Assembly (NCBI RefSeq): GCF_030272615.1
Contig: NC_081407.1
Span: forward strand, 148,865,744-148,923,743
Direction of reading: 5' to 3'
DNA from: Cryptomeria japonica
Taxonomy: Eukaryota; Streptophyta; Pinopsida; Cupressales; Cupressaceae
DNA length: 58,000 nt
Shown: piece after piece, positions 1-10,380 of the stretch
Layout of the letters: each line of letters starts with the position of its first letter
How positions within the stretch are numbered: position 1 is the stretch's first letter
Notes under the pieces: generated by a model
Seen by the model: the letters and a program-made list of their open reading frames with translations, nothing else
Told to the model about the DNA's origin: nothing
The model's database searches: none
Translations under genes and position numbers: made by a program

Positions 1-3
1 CAA

Positions 4-357
4 CATAATTCAGAAGGCAAAGAATGTGCAGTATACTACATTTCCAGGACACTAGTTGGGTATGAACTCAATTATACCCCTATTGAATGAGCTTGACAAG
101 CAGTAATTTTAGCAGCCACCAAACTAAGACATTACATTCTCACACACAAGATACAAATCATTTCCAAGATAGATCCACTCAAGTACCTACTCAGTAAAGC
201 AGCACTAGCAGGCCGTTTGGCAAAATGGGTTATCCTCGTTAGTGAATTTGACATAGAGTATGTGGACTGAAAAGCAATCAAAGGGAAAGTCATTGTAGAT
301 CAGTTGGTCGAAGCACCACTCATAGGAGAACATCTGCTCATCTCAAATTTTCTAGAT
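4..357 (+). pseudogene. pol: RT-linked RNase H domain, end of the pol polymerase part
   Basis: Translation from position 4 gives a recognisable gypsy RNase H: an YYISR motif, a PIE motif, LRHY, DPLKYLLSK, and a RLAKW...SEFDIEYV segment followed by a DQL-like end. In the living element this domain degrades the RNA strand of the RNA/DNA hybrid during reverse transcription. The frame is broken by TGA at 88-90, 94-96 and 268-270. The polymerase domain itself is outside the window. Confidence 0.8.
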
Positions 358-390
358 GAGGAAATATTCACAGTCATGCCAGCACAATAA

Positions 391-780
391 TGGAAGTTAT
401 ATTTTGATGGCTCATGCACTAGACATGTTTCAAGAGCTGACATTCTTTTTATCACACCTCAAGGTGATAGCATCCCAAAATCATATCAACTCACATTCCC
501 ATGCACAAACAACATAGCAGAATATGAAGTCTTGATCACAAGACTACGAATGGTCATACAATGGAACTAAAGGAGCTACAGGTCTATGGCGATTCACAAC
601 TAGTTATTTGACAGGTCAATGATGAGTACCAAACTAAGGATGATAAGCTCATGCCTTACAAGAAAATGGTTGATAGCTTCAAAGAATTATTCACCACTAT
701 CACTTTTGAGCAGATTCCTCGAGATTAGAATAGAGTTGCAGATGCAATGGCTACCATAGCCTCTCTCCTCGATCTTCCTC
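391..780 (+). pseudogene. pol: Second (additional) RNase H domain
   Basis: A separate RNase H fold follows the first. It shows YFDGS (Asp codon at 406), a NNIAEYE block, a YGDSQLVI block and an NRVADAMA block, which together hold the usual acidic catalytic residues. A second RNase H after the RT-linked one is a hallmark of Tat-type plant gypsy elements (family knowledge). There is a frameshift near 555 between the AEYE and GDSQ blocks, and stops soon after GDSQLVI and before NRVADA, so it is not functional. Confidence 0.75.
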
Positions 781-1056
781 GGAATTCAACATGCTATGAG
801 TTCTTAATTGAACAACTTTGGATCCCCGCTTATGATATCTCATAATTTGAAATGGTATGTCAACTCATCAGTCCCAATTCCCCATGGTATGGTGAGTTTT
901 ATGCTTACCTACGCAATCAAATCCTTCCACCAAACCATTCAAACAACCAACGAAAAAACCTTCATATGCCAATCTGCCCAATACACCATCACTGTTGAAA
1001 TCCTATACTGACAAGGTCTCAATGGTACTCTCCTCTGATGTTTAGAGAAAGGTGAG

Positions 1057-1877
1057 GTGACTACAAATTTAGAAGAAGTACATGAGGGTATATATGGGGC
1101 TCACTCAAGCGACCCTTCATTAGCTAAAAAGATCATGCAGGTCGGATACTATTGGCCCTCTATGGAAAAGGGCTCCTACTACTTTGTCAAAAAGTGCAAG
1201 AAGTGTCAAGTTCATAGAGATTTGATGCATGCACCAACACAAGAATTGCAACCCATTGCAACACCATGGCCCTTTTATCAGTGGGACTTGACCTTGTGGG
1301 TAAAATCCATCCATCTTCATCCAATGGTCACAACTTCATCATTACCGCCATAGAATATTTCACCAAGTGGATCGAAGTTGTTCCACTTACCCAAGTAACC
1401 AACAAGAAGATCTCTTCATTTATCTTAAACTACTTCGTTTGTTGGTATGGTGTACCCATGTCCATCATTATAGATAATGAGCTTCCTTTCTAAAATCAGG
1501 ATGTCCGCAAACTATGTGAGAATTTTCATATCCAACACCATTTATCCACCCCATATTACCCATAAGGAAATGGTCAAGAAAAAGCCTCAAACAAGAACAT
1601 ATTGAGGATCCTAAAGAAAACAATTAATGATGTTGGTCATGATTGGAATATTCATCTTAATCCAACACTATGGGCATATCAAACTAGCATTCAAACCCCT
1701 ATAAGTGCAACCCCATACTCACTTATTTATGGAGCAGAAGCTATCTTTCCTATCGAGGTTCAATTACCATCCCTATGGGTTTCTTTGCACAATTTGATTA
1801 CTAATAGTATTGAGTCTCCCATCTACAGGACTTGGAACTACTTGATGAAAAGTGACAAGCTGCCTACAATCACCTAA
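1057..1877 (+). pseudogene. pol: Integrase zinc finger and catalytic core, broken
   Basis: The frame opening at 1057 gives a His/Cys zinc finger (VHEGIYGAH, then CKKC). After a frameshift near 1270-1300 the core resumes with GLDLVGK and IIIDNELPF, the first two Asp positions of the DDE triad. TAA codons interrupt at 1491 and at 1563 (where the family has Gln in YYPQGNGQ). At the third acidic position the expected Ala-Glu after GNGQ reads Glu-Lys (1578-1583), so the catalytic Glu is lost. The frame then continues through TLWAYQTS and TPYSLIYG. The enzyme would insert the cDNA copy into the chromosome; this copy cannot. Confidence 0.85.
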
Positions 1878-1894
1878 AAGCATATCAACAACAC

Positions 1895-2137
1895 ATGAGA
1901 AGAAGCTATAATCATAGTATTAAACCTCACACATTTGAGGTAGGAGATCTTATTCTCAGAGAGAATCCTCACAATCAACCAAATAGAGAACATTGGGGCA
2001 AATTTGAATCCAGTTGGCTAGGTCCATGTGTCATAACTGCAGTCTTCGGGTTTGGGGCATATGAGTTAGAAACTTTGGAAGGAGAACCACTGGCAGATCT
2101 AGTCAACAACATGCATCTCAAAAAGTTCCATACATAA
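1895..2137 (+). pseudogene. pol: Integrase C-terminal domain, intact frame of about 80 codons
   Basis: This frame matches the C-terminal domain of gypsy integrases: RRSYN, then FEVGDLILRE, then KFESSWLGPC, and the end LADLVNNMHLKKFH. There is no chromodomain. The TAA at 2135-2137 is a natural-looking pol terminus because the ending is typical of the family. It is separated from the core by a stop near 1875, so it is a remnant and not an independent gene. Confidence 0.8.
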
Positions 2138-4199
2138 GTTTTGAAGAGCATCAGGCTCATCAAATATCAGAAAATACCAAAAACATTTAGAAAAAGTCCT
2201 AAAAAAGTACAAAAGATGAAAAAATCAATAAAATAGTAAAGAAAAATCATTCGTCCAAATGGTGAAAACCACTTCAGTGGTGCCTTGGATAAGTACAGTG
2301 GTGAAAAATTGGTAATCAGGCACCATTCATAAAGGTTGTGGCTCCATTATTTGTCAGACTTGTTGCGATTACATCCATTGCATCCACTCATACATCCTAT
2401 CTACCATGGCTTGGTATTGCTCTGCAATTAGGGTTAATGCCTTATGTGTCCCACATCATTGTTTTACACCGACACCTAATTGGGGGCAATGTTATTAACC
2501 TAATTATGGGAGTGGATTCTAAATATTGGTGATTCACTGAGTTACTTATTCGAAAAATGTCTTGAAATAATCCAAAAACATTCGTAAAATCAGAAAAGAC
2601 CCAAAACATTCAGAAAATGTCCTAAAGAAAAAGAAAAAACATTCAAAACAAAACAAATGCCCAAAAGCATTAAAAAACATCAAAATAAACTCAAAAACAT
2701 TGCAATAAAATTGTTCCTTGTAGATAAACATCAAGCCAGACGCAAAACAACATTTGAGCTACCTAAACGATGACCACCTATTAGATCGACAAACAATAAA
2801 ACACCTGATCAACACATACGTGAACTTGTCTTAATAAGGATACATCCTTCCTTCAAAACAAGACATGGTGAAATATCTCTTTGACAAGAAGATGTTATTT
2901 AGTTGATAGGCACTTGGTCGGATTATTGCTTTATATATCAAGTTCCTATGCTACTCTAGGAGATCCACAAGTGATTAGAGTAGCCAGGATGGTTCATGAT
3001 ATCTTTTTCTTTGTTTTCTATCTATGGATTATTCCAATAAATTTTTGGGGCACATACTAATGGTGTCTATGTGGGATATTCACTAAGCTATGAGATCCTA
3101 TGCAAAAATACAAAGTCATGGATCACTATGGCTTATTGACTAGAGTGTATACCTTGACCATGTGTATATGAACTAGAATGGATGGAAATTTATCCTTTTT
3201 TGTGATGTTTGTTACCGGTGTAACGTTCAACCTTGGTTTCTGATACCTCGGTCAAGATCAATACCAAATAAGCCCAATGATGAAAGAAAGCACTATAAAA
3301 AGCACAAGATCCATCCATTTCATTCCATTTGAACATATCCTACCGTTGCATTCCATCCATCCATAAATTCATATCGATGCATATTATTCATACATAGTAA
3401 TGACAATGGATACTCTATTTTGATCCTCTTCCATAGGAATGAGTACTAGGTCCTTCGTACCTTCTATCTAACATTGACTCCCACCCCTCACCCTCCCTAT
3501 CCAGGTCATCATCATAATTGCATACCCTGCATTGTTTCCCATCAAAACCAATCAAGCCAAGTACTCTAAATCAAGGTCTCTTGTAGGTCATCTCATAAGC
3601 AAATCAAGTTATTGTGTCTTCCTTTTAAACCCAACTGTCAATTGGTCAACTAATCACACACAATCAAACCAAACAATTACATCAATTATCTAAGTCTCAA
3701 CGAGTAATTTGACTCAGATACTTTGACTTCATGAGGCAATTACATCAATTGTCTAAGTCTCCATAGGTCAATTTGATTCACTTACTCAGGCTTTATCATG
3801 TCCGAGCAACAACTGATATCAATTGTCACACTTTGACTAAAACCGAGGCAATTCACCTAATTGCACTAATTACACCAGACTCCAAAACAATATTGATCAT
3901 TTGAACAACATCAATCAAATGCACCACACCTCTGCATTTGCATCATATCTCCTACATGACCTAAGGGTACTTACTGGCTTCCCATTACTCTCTACCACTC
4001 ACCATTCACCCTCATTCAATCCAGAATCCTCCATTCTACAATGCCTAATTTTCTTAAATTTTTGAGAGATCGCCCAAATTTTCAAAATTTTGTCCCATCT
4101 CTCGAGGGAGCATACCTAACCACTAAACTAGTGCATGTGGGGGTGTGTACCATGCCTGCTTGTTTTTCTTTCAAATGATATGATAAACCACATCGTCTC
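2138..4199 (+). other. Noncoding region between pol and 3' LTR of the gypsy element
   Basis: No protein fragment is recognisable. Two A-rich blocks (2158-2240 and 2546-2705) are built from variants of AAAACATTCAGAAAA and AATGTCCTAAA. A short duplicated phrase, CAATTACATCAATT, occurs near 3680 and 3738. Long 3' noncoding stretches are usual in Tat-type elements. Confidence 0.6.
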
Positions 4200-4212
4200 A
4201 AAGAGGGGTGAA
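4200..4212 (+). other. Polypurine tract
   Basis: AAAGAGGGGTGAA lies directly before a TGTAGACACCC start. This is the position and composition expected of the plus-strand primer next to a 3' LTR. Confidence 0.7.
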
Positions 4213-5817
4213 TGTAGACACCCAAATATTCCCACTTAATTAAATTAGAGGGTATGTACAAGGAACAATTTAATTATGATTTTTCTATTTTGGGAGGTTA
4301 TGAAAATTGTCATATGTTATAAGAGAATATAATAGATTTGACACATGTTATAAGATTCTATGATGACTACAACAACATATATGACAAAATCTTTGCTATT
4401 TTTGTCCCTAGTTGACCATGCACAAAAGATGTCATATGATAGTTATAAGAGAATATGTAAGAGGTCATTTTGGGTTGCAAGTGATGATTCCAATTAGGTA
4501 GAGGTGTTTATTTTTTAATTTTGCATGTCATTCTTGTTGGGAGTTCATTCATGTTATTTAACAGGTGCCTTAGAGTGGATTTGGATCAAGTTTTTGTTCA
4601 AGTTGCTTTATAGGGGTTATGTTGTTGGATTGAAGACTCAAGAGGAGTTATTGTAATTGTATTATATCACATATTTTTTGATAATACAAGTTATTGAGCT
4701 ATTTTTTGTGGTGTTTTTCATAAAAAGGTTTCTCCATGTTAAACACTATGCTATGTGTTGAGTTTTCATTTCCTATTTTCATTGTTGTTGTTAATTTGAA
4801 ATCTCCTAAATGGTGAATATTGTTATATTTGATTTAAAGTAGATTTGAATCTTCCTATATTTTTGTCCACCTCTTATTTTCTAACACGTATACTATTGAT
4901 CATAGTACATGTAAAAGGAAAAGAAACTACGCATTTGTTGTTTGTTTATATTTAAATTCATCTTTTTAGCATAAAATATACCTCTTTCATGCATGTAGTC
5001 CAAACACACACACAAGTAGTTTTCTTTCACAATTATTTTGGTTACCTTTAATTTAAAGCACGTTCCAAAAAACACAAAAGTAATACAAAATTAAAAAAGT
5101 AAAAGACAGAAAAATACCATTGGCACTTCATTTATTTGAGCTAAGAACAGCTCTAGACTTGATTTCAATGTTGAACTCAGAACTTATAATCAATTATCAA
5201 CAAAAAAATATTGAGCAAACACAAACCAACATATTTGAGGAGATTCTACTTGTATTCTCCCAATTTTGATCACAATATAACATTTCATGCTTAAGTGTCC
5301 ATCGACAAATGCAAATTGGGTAGAAGTTGGTCTTAATGAATTAAGTTATTTTTTATCTCTTATAATTGTTGAGGTTATTTAAATGAAAGAAACATTGGAA
5401 ATAATCCTAAAATAAAATTACTACTTCATATCCATTAAATTAGCTCACCTGGAAGCTGTTTTTGAGATATGAACCACTCATCTAAACATCTCCATTAAAA
5501 ATATCTAATGGAAACTTAATACATGACATTTGAAAATTGCGATTCATAACTACACTGCCTTAATTTTGAATTCAATGTGAGTGTATATTCCTTATAAGAG
5601 AAAAGTCCCCTAGATTCTCCATTACATCCTTTGATTTTTTCTACATGAGAATGAGTAAACTATCATCCATATAATCAAATAATGTAATTGCATGTCATTT
5701 ATGATTTACGTGCAATAGTTGTGAGCCACATCTGGAGTGTACATATATGACCTTAATCAAAAAAATTCTTGGAGGACCCAAGATTAAAGTAAAAATCAAA
5801 AACTTCCTCCTATTCTA
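4213..5817 (+). repeat. Start of the gypsy 3' LTR and undefined AT-rich sequence
   Basis: TGTAGACACCC at 4213 is a canonical TG LTR start after the polypurine tract. The far end is not identifiable because no second copy lies in the window. Around 4715-4735 there is an AAAAAGGTTTCTCC motif resembling R/U5 regions of plant LTRs, so the LTR may end in this area. No gene is seen from 4800 to 5817. Confidence 0.45.
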
Positions 5818-5822
5818 CTTTT

Positions 5823-6300
5823 TGTTGGATTTTGCCAAGATCAAGAGCTCAATGAAATGTACAAAATAGAGACATAATATGGGACAAGAATAAACTGTAT
5901 TCTCATCAATAGAAAATGATTCAATAGTTACATACAATGAATAGAGGCTTGCTTATATAGGCAAGGCCATATGGATGTATGAGCACACAAACATGACATG
6001 TGGCTCAATAAGAAACAAGGGTAGGTAGGAAATAGGTGTGGGTAGGTAGGAGAAATAATATAATATTCCACATGAGGTGGATCACCCACCGAAGGTGGAA
6101 TTATCACTCCACTATAAGTGGATATGATAGTGTAATAACAAGATCAACACCATAAAAGGTGGAATTTATCCTACACACACTATCCCAATGTGGCACAAAC
6201 ACCCAAGTGTCTCATATCCAAACTACTATGAAATGCATTATCCTAAGTAAACTTAAGTAAGTGTAATAATATCCAAGATGAATAATTATTTACACCAACA
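5823..6300 (-). repeat. 3' LTR of the gag-protease element
   Basis: It begins TGTTGG and ends CCAACA, and repeats almost exactly at 10381-10858. The two differences I see are C/T in the ATAGTTAYATAC phrase and G/C in CCATAAAASGTGG. The LTR contains several GGTGGA/TCCACC motifs in both orientations. Confidence 0.95.
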
Positions 6301-6309
6301 CCCACCCTT
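6301..6309 (-). other. Polypurine tract of the gag-protease element
   Basis: On the minus strand AAGGGTGGG directly precedes the TGTTGG start of the 3' LTR, the expected place of the plus-strand primer. Confidence 0.75.
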
Positions 6310-6522
6310 AAGTGCAACTTAGGGGAATGCACTTAAGTCTACAATGCAACTAAGCAATGCAAGATGGGTCCCGGCTATGAGGCTATGTTAGGTACCCATG
6401 TACAAATGCAAATGCATGCAAACCAATGCAATGAAATCTCTCACAAAGTGGGGAAAGAGAGAAAAACCCAATGGGAAAAAACCCTCCCCCAAAAGAGAGA
6501 TGAAAAACATACTAGATAACTC

Positions 6523-8802
6523 TCATAGAAGTATGTGAGGAACAAAACCCCATGTGAGGAAAAAGTCCCCCCTATATGAGAGAAGAAGAGAAGTCAAACT
6601 GTGATCCTCCCTCAATGAAGAATCTGCACCAATGATAGAAACTTGATGTATGAAGAAACTGCTCCACGAACGTCGAACAACATTCCTCCCCTTAGGAAGA
6701 AACAAAATCAAAGGTGTATCCATGAAGTCTCCCCAATCATGAAGGGAAGATGTATGAAGAAAACTCATGATGAAAGGAATCTCTGAAAACTGCTCAAGTG
6801 TCCCCATGTCGATGCTGAAAGATACCCCCTCCAAAGGTGGTAAACTGTGCCACACTGCTGAAAAAGGCACTCCAAGATCTAGTGGAGATGGATGTAGAAC
6901 ATGTCCCAAAGACTCATATGTCTCCTCAAAAAATAAAGAGACCTCCTCCAACTGCTGTACATAAGTATCCACAATCATATCAACCTCGAAAGAATGATCA
7001 TGTAGAGAATGAACAAGAGGGTCAGAGTGTGCCCTCGCAACAATCGAAGAAGGATCATCTTCATCAAAGAGAAGATGAATGTCATCAATGATGTCTCCCA
7101 AATCTGTAATGTAGGATTCCACAAACAAACCTGTAATATTTGTCAAGTAATCATCCCATGAATCTGAAGCTGGAAGACAATGAATATCCTGCTGCACTGA
7201 ATCACATGAAGGCAAAACTGTCGCACTATCTGCATCATCAGGTACAATAGGGGATGTGATATCAATATGAGGAGATGAAATACAAGACTCAAGAACTGGG
7301 TCACATGTGAGAATCCCCATGTTCAAGTGTCCAAAGTTCTCCTCAAAATCTGAACCATCACAAGAAATGTGATCATCATGTGTAGAATCATCAAATGTGA
7401 AAGCATCATCATCAACAAAATCTGAAAAGGAGTATAACCGAGATGCATGATCAACCACCCCAGTCGCAATGATAGCTCTAGTCTCCATGTCTCTAATGAA
7501 AACTGAGTCAGGTGTGAACTCCACAACTCTCTTAGTTGCGCCATGTGTGATTTGATAGATAGAAAGGAGATTGTTTGTCAAGTGGGGTACACACAACACA
7601 TCATTGAAGGAGTTATCCCCAATGTCAATAGATCCTTTCCCAATCACATCCATGTATGTATGATTGCCCATCAAAATCTGTGGCATGGTGCAAGGCTCAA
7701 ATGTAGAGAACATAGATTGTGAAGATGCCATATGATGAGAAGAACCTGAATCTAGAAGCCATCTCTCTGAATCATGATTGATAGTAGCACATAGAGCTTT
7801 TCCTTTTCTTGTTCCAAAAAAGTGAGTCTTTCCACTTGTAGAAGCCATGAATGCTTGCCCTTTTCCTTTTGAATGTGAGGAAGTTGAAGTTGATGAATCA
7901 TCCTTCTTGTAGACTTTAGGCAAATCAATGTTATGCTTTTTGATGATATGTGTAAGCTCATCAATCTTCTTAGAATAGCAATGATGCTCCTCATGACCAA
8001 TCTTTTTACAATAAGCACAAGTAGGTCTCTCCCTCTTTGGTGAATTATCTCTCTTGGAAGAGGATGAATCTCCTTGTTGTGGAGAAGATGATGCTTTTTC
8101 CTTAGGCTTTGATTGCCATTTCTTCTTGTTTGAGTTGTCCTTTCCTTGATTTCCTTTGTTCCCTTGATTTGCCACTAATGCTTGAGACTTAGAAGCCTTA
8201 AGAATGCCCATGCTTATCAACTTAGTTTGTTCCATCATCAACATTTCATTGAAAGCATCAAATGTAGGCATGGTGTAGCTTGAACCCATTGTCATCCTAT
8301 GGGTTTGGAAACTAGAAACAAATGCTGCATATTCTTGTGGAAGCTTGCCTATCAAGTTGAATATCAATTGAGTATCCTTCTTATCAATGCCACAATCTTT
8401 GAGTTGTGCCCTCAACTCATTTGCCTTAGTGACATAATCTTGTATAGTATCAAAGTTCTTGGGATCTAACATGGTGAGATCACTATCAATTTGATATCCC
8501 CTAATCTCATCAACTTGACCATACAAGTCTTGAAACTTTTGCCAAGCATCCTTGATTAGAGTACATTTCTCAATATGAAAAATGAGATCCTTTGATACAT
8601 ACTTTCTTAAGGTACCAATTGCCATGATATTTTTAGTGAGCCAATCTAAGTGACCAACTGGATCAGCCTTAGGATTAGCTGGAGCAACAATAGTTCCATC
8701 AATGTAATGAGTGAGTCCTTTTTCCATAAGTTTACTCCATGCATCAGTTTTCCAAGTGGCATAGTTATGTGGAGTTAAGAGAAGAAACTTAGAAGAACCC
8801 AT
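6523..8802 (-). CDS. gag: Gag-protease polyprotein of a copia element with a long acidic tail
   Basis: An uninterrupted frame of 759 codons plus stop. Residues about 5-200 are a copia-type Gag (UBN2-like), with LLTPHNYATW near the start. A Lys/Ser-rich linker (about 215-258) leads to one CCHC zinc knuckle at 262-275 (Cys262, Cys265, His270, Cys275), which would bind the RNA genome. A retroviral-type aspartic protease motif, WLLDSGSSHHM, places Asp-Ser-Gly at 351-353. From about 460 the protein stays open for 300 residues but turns acidic (many Asp/Ser) and shows no integrase or RT motif. I place the start at 8802 (MGSSKFLLL) because family Gags begin this way. An in-frame Met at 8862 adds 20 hydrophobic residues that look accidental. 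Gag should form the cytoplasmic particle and protease mature it. The tail's function is unknown. Confidence 0.9.
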   Translation of the reverse strand: MGSSKFLLLTPHNYATWKTDAWSKLMEKGLTHYIDGTIVAPANPKADPVGHLDWLTKNIMAIGTLRKYVSKDLIFHIEKCTLIKDAWQKFQDLYGQVDEIRGYQIDSDLTMLDPKNFDTIQDYVTKANELRAQLKDCGIDKKDTQLIFNLIGKLPQEYAAFVSSFQTHRMTMGSSYTMPTFDAFNEMLMMEQTKLISMGILKASKSQALVANQGNKGNQGKDNSNKKKWQSKPKEKASSSPQQGDSSSSKRDNSPKRERPTCAYCKKIGHEEHHCYSKKIDELTHIIKKHNIDLPKVYKKDDSSTSTSSHSKGKGQAFMASTSGKTHFFGTRKGKALCATINHDSERWLLDSGSSHHMASSQSMFSTFEPCTMPQILMGNHTYMDVIGKGSIDIGDNSFNDVLCVPHLTNNLLSIYQITHGATKRVVEFTPDSVFIRDMETRAIIATGVVDHASRLYSFSDFVDDDAFTFDDSTHDDHISCDGSDFEENFGHLNMGILTCDPVLESCISSPHIDITSPIVPDDADSATVLPSCDSVQQDIHCLPASDSWDDYLTNITGLFVESYITDLGDIIDDIHLLFDEDDPSSIVARAHSDPLVHSLHDHSFEVDMIVDTYVQQLEEVSLFFEETYESLGHVLHPSPLDLGVPFSAVWHSLPPLEGVSFSIDMGTLEQFSEIPFIMSFLHTSSLHDWGDFMDTPLILFLPKGRNVVRRSWSSFFIHQVSIIGADSSLREDHSLTSLLLSYRGDFFLTWGFVPHILL

Positions 8803-8862
8803 AGCAGCAAAAAGGAAGGAACACAAGAGCACAAAAGCACAAGAGACACCCCCCAAATTCAC

Positions 8863-9429
8863 TCAATCAAAGTACCCCCCCAAAAGTGATGATTTTGGCA
8901 CTTTATACTTAGTGCGATTACAATGAGCAACTTGCAAAACAAGAAAAAGTGGACTTATGATGCAAATTTTACAACTTCTCAAATGAGATACAAGAGACTT
9001 CAATCAATAGTGCGATGAATCTAACTGAGATTCAAGCAAATATACAAGTACCAAGAGAGCCAAAAATGGCCAAGATCTGAAAGTACAATTTATACTTACA
9101 ATGGCATCAATCTGATAGCATCATGTGAAAGTAGATGAAAAAATACGCACTTTCAAAAAAAACGACACCTAAAAAGGAGGTCGGATGACCCCAAACGAAG
9201 CCTCTGAAGTTGCAAAAACTGGGATTACTCAGGTACAGTCACCAAAAACTGTATTTTCTGAAAAATCCATGCATCAAAATCAAAAAATTTCTTCACCACT
9301 GTGGAGAGCACGAAATTCTAGCCCATTTCAAAAAAAATTGCACCCAAAAAGGAGCAAAAATGAGCAAGTTATGGCCATTTGAAGTTGAACTGCAAAATCA
9401 AAAATGCAAATGAGAGGGGGTCCAAAAAT
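8863..9429 (-). other. Leader of the gag-protease element, proximal part
   Basis: AT-rich untranslated sequence between the gag start and the GC-rich leader segment. No gene or structured RNA is recognised. On the + strand, short A-rich phrases (AAAAACGACACC near 9159 and AAAAATTGCACCC near 9342) suggest an internal duplication. Confidence 0.5.
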
Positions 9430-9479
9430 TTTCAAACCCCGCTGATGTGGCGTTGACATCAGCAAGTCACACGATTAAA

Positions 9480-9705
9480 TTTGACGGTCGTATGACCGTC
9501 GCAAAACGTCGCCTTCTACTGACTGGACGTCCGTACTATACGGACGACTGACTGTGCAAGTGACTGAGCGATCCGTACCGTACGGAATTGCTGACTGGGT
9601 GAGTCACGTGGCGTCTGCGTGGCAACCGTACGGATGACTGCGTGGTGCGCTGACTGTGCAAACCGTACTGTGGACGTGGCAGATGACGTGTCTCCGTACG
9701 GATAT
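9480..9705 (-). repeat. Palindrome cluster (TCCGTACGGA motifs) in the leader
   Basis: Perfect inverted repeats: GACGGTC at 9483-9489 with GACCGTC at 9494-9500; GTCCGTA at 9529-9535 with TACGGAC at 9539-9545; TCCGTA at 9572-9577 with TACGGA at 9581-9586. CCGTACGG (9626-9633) and TCCGTACGGA (9693-9702) are self-complementary. GACTGACTGTGCAA-like phrases recur between them. The cluster lies in the untranslated leader, where packaging and dimerisation signals of retroelements usually reside; that role is inference. Confidence 0.85.
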
Positions 9706-10080
9706 GACGTGTAAGGGTTTTATCGCGGACCAGTGGCCGCCTGCCACGTGGCGGGCGCAGTCCTCCGGTCTTCGTTGACTGGTGTCCGCATGTGCCTGGA
9801 GGTGGCGGGAGGCGCTGGAGCCAAACGGCGGCGACGCTGCGGGCTGAGCCGGGAGGAGAAAAGCGGGCGGAGGTGGGAGCGGTGCGGACGCGGGCATGGG
9901 CGAAGCTGCGGGCAGAGTACGGTCGGCGGCGTACGCATCACGAGATGCAGGGACGAACAGGTACAGGCGACGACGCGTGCAGACTGTGCTGTCAGGTACG
10001 GACAGCCCTGCAACCTGCGGGTTACCGGGGGGGGGGGGTCTGCGGACCCCCCAAAAACTTTGATTTTTTTTTTTTTTTTC
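9706..10080 (-). other. GC-rich leader segment with homopolymer tracts
   Basis: Very GC- and CpG-rich from about 9730 to 10020, in contrast to the AT-rich surroundings. It ends in a G-run near 10028-10038 and a T-run near 10065-10078 (+ strand). Open frames on both strands here follow from few stop codons in GC-rich DNA and show no protein family. Confidence 0.7.
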
Positions 10081-10360
10081 AATTTTTTTGATTTTCGATT
10101 TTTGAATAAAAATATTTCAGAAATGAAAAAAAAATTTCGAAAAAAATAATTATATTTCGAAAATCCGTACGAATATGGCAAAAATGGAGAAAAATTTTTT
10201 CTCACCAAAATAGGCCAACTTTATAACCAAAATTCATGGAAACGGCCTTTTGGACGCAATGGCGAGGTCGGATCTAGTCTAGGATGCCTCCAAAAGATGC
10301 TGCTCCTCAGATCTGCCTCTTGATGTCGCAATAATGCCTCTTCAAAACGAATCAATGAAG

Positions 10361-10380
10361 CCCCAATGGCTCTGATACCA
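10361..10380 (-). other. Primer binding site, initiator Met tRNA type
   Basis: On the minus strand TGGTATCAGAGCC follows directly after the 5' LTR end. TGGTATCAGAGC is the standard site complementary to the 3' end of plant initiator Met tRNA in copia elements (family knowledge). Confidence 0.9.

Larger units (their letters stand above)
1..4212 (+). mobile_element. Internal 3' part of a decayed Ty3/gypsy (Tat-type) retrotransposon
   Basis: Read on the + strand, this stretch carries in order an RT-linked RNase H, a second RNase H, an integrase zinc finger and core, and an integrase C-terminal domain. It ends at a polypurine tract next to a TG start that looks like the 3' LTR. The order RNase H, second RNase H, integrase is typical of the Tat branch of plant Ty3/gypsy elements; that lineage call is from family knowledge. 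Reverse transcriptase, protease and gag would lie left of the window. Several stops and frameshifts show the copy is dead. Confidence 0.85.

Noticed and set aside
1975-2163. Minus-strand frame over the integrase end
   Set aside because: It is the shadow of a clear + strand integrase C-terminal domain.
8803-8862. N-terminal hydrophobic extension of Gag resembling a signal peptide
   Set aside because: Copia Gag is cytoplasmic and family members start at the MGSSKF-like position; the 20 extra codons lie in the leader.
9604-10208. Open frames on both strands in the GC-rich leader
   Set aside because: GC-rich DNA has few stop codons, frames are open on both strands, and no family motif is present.
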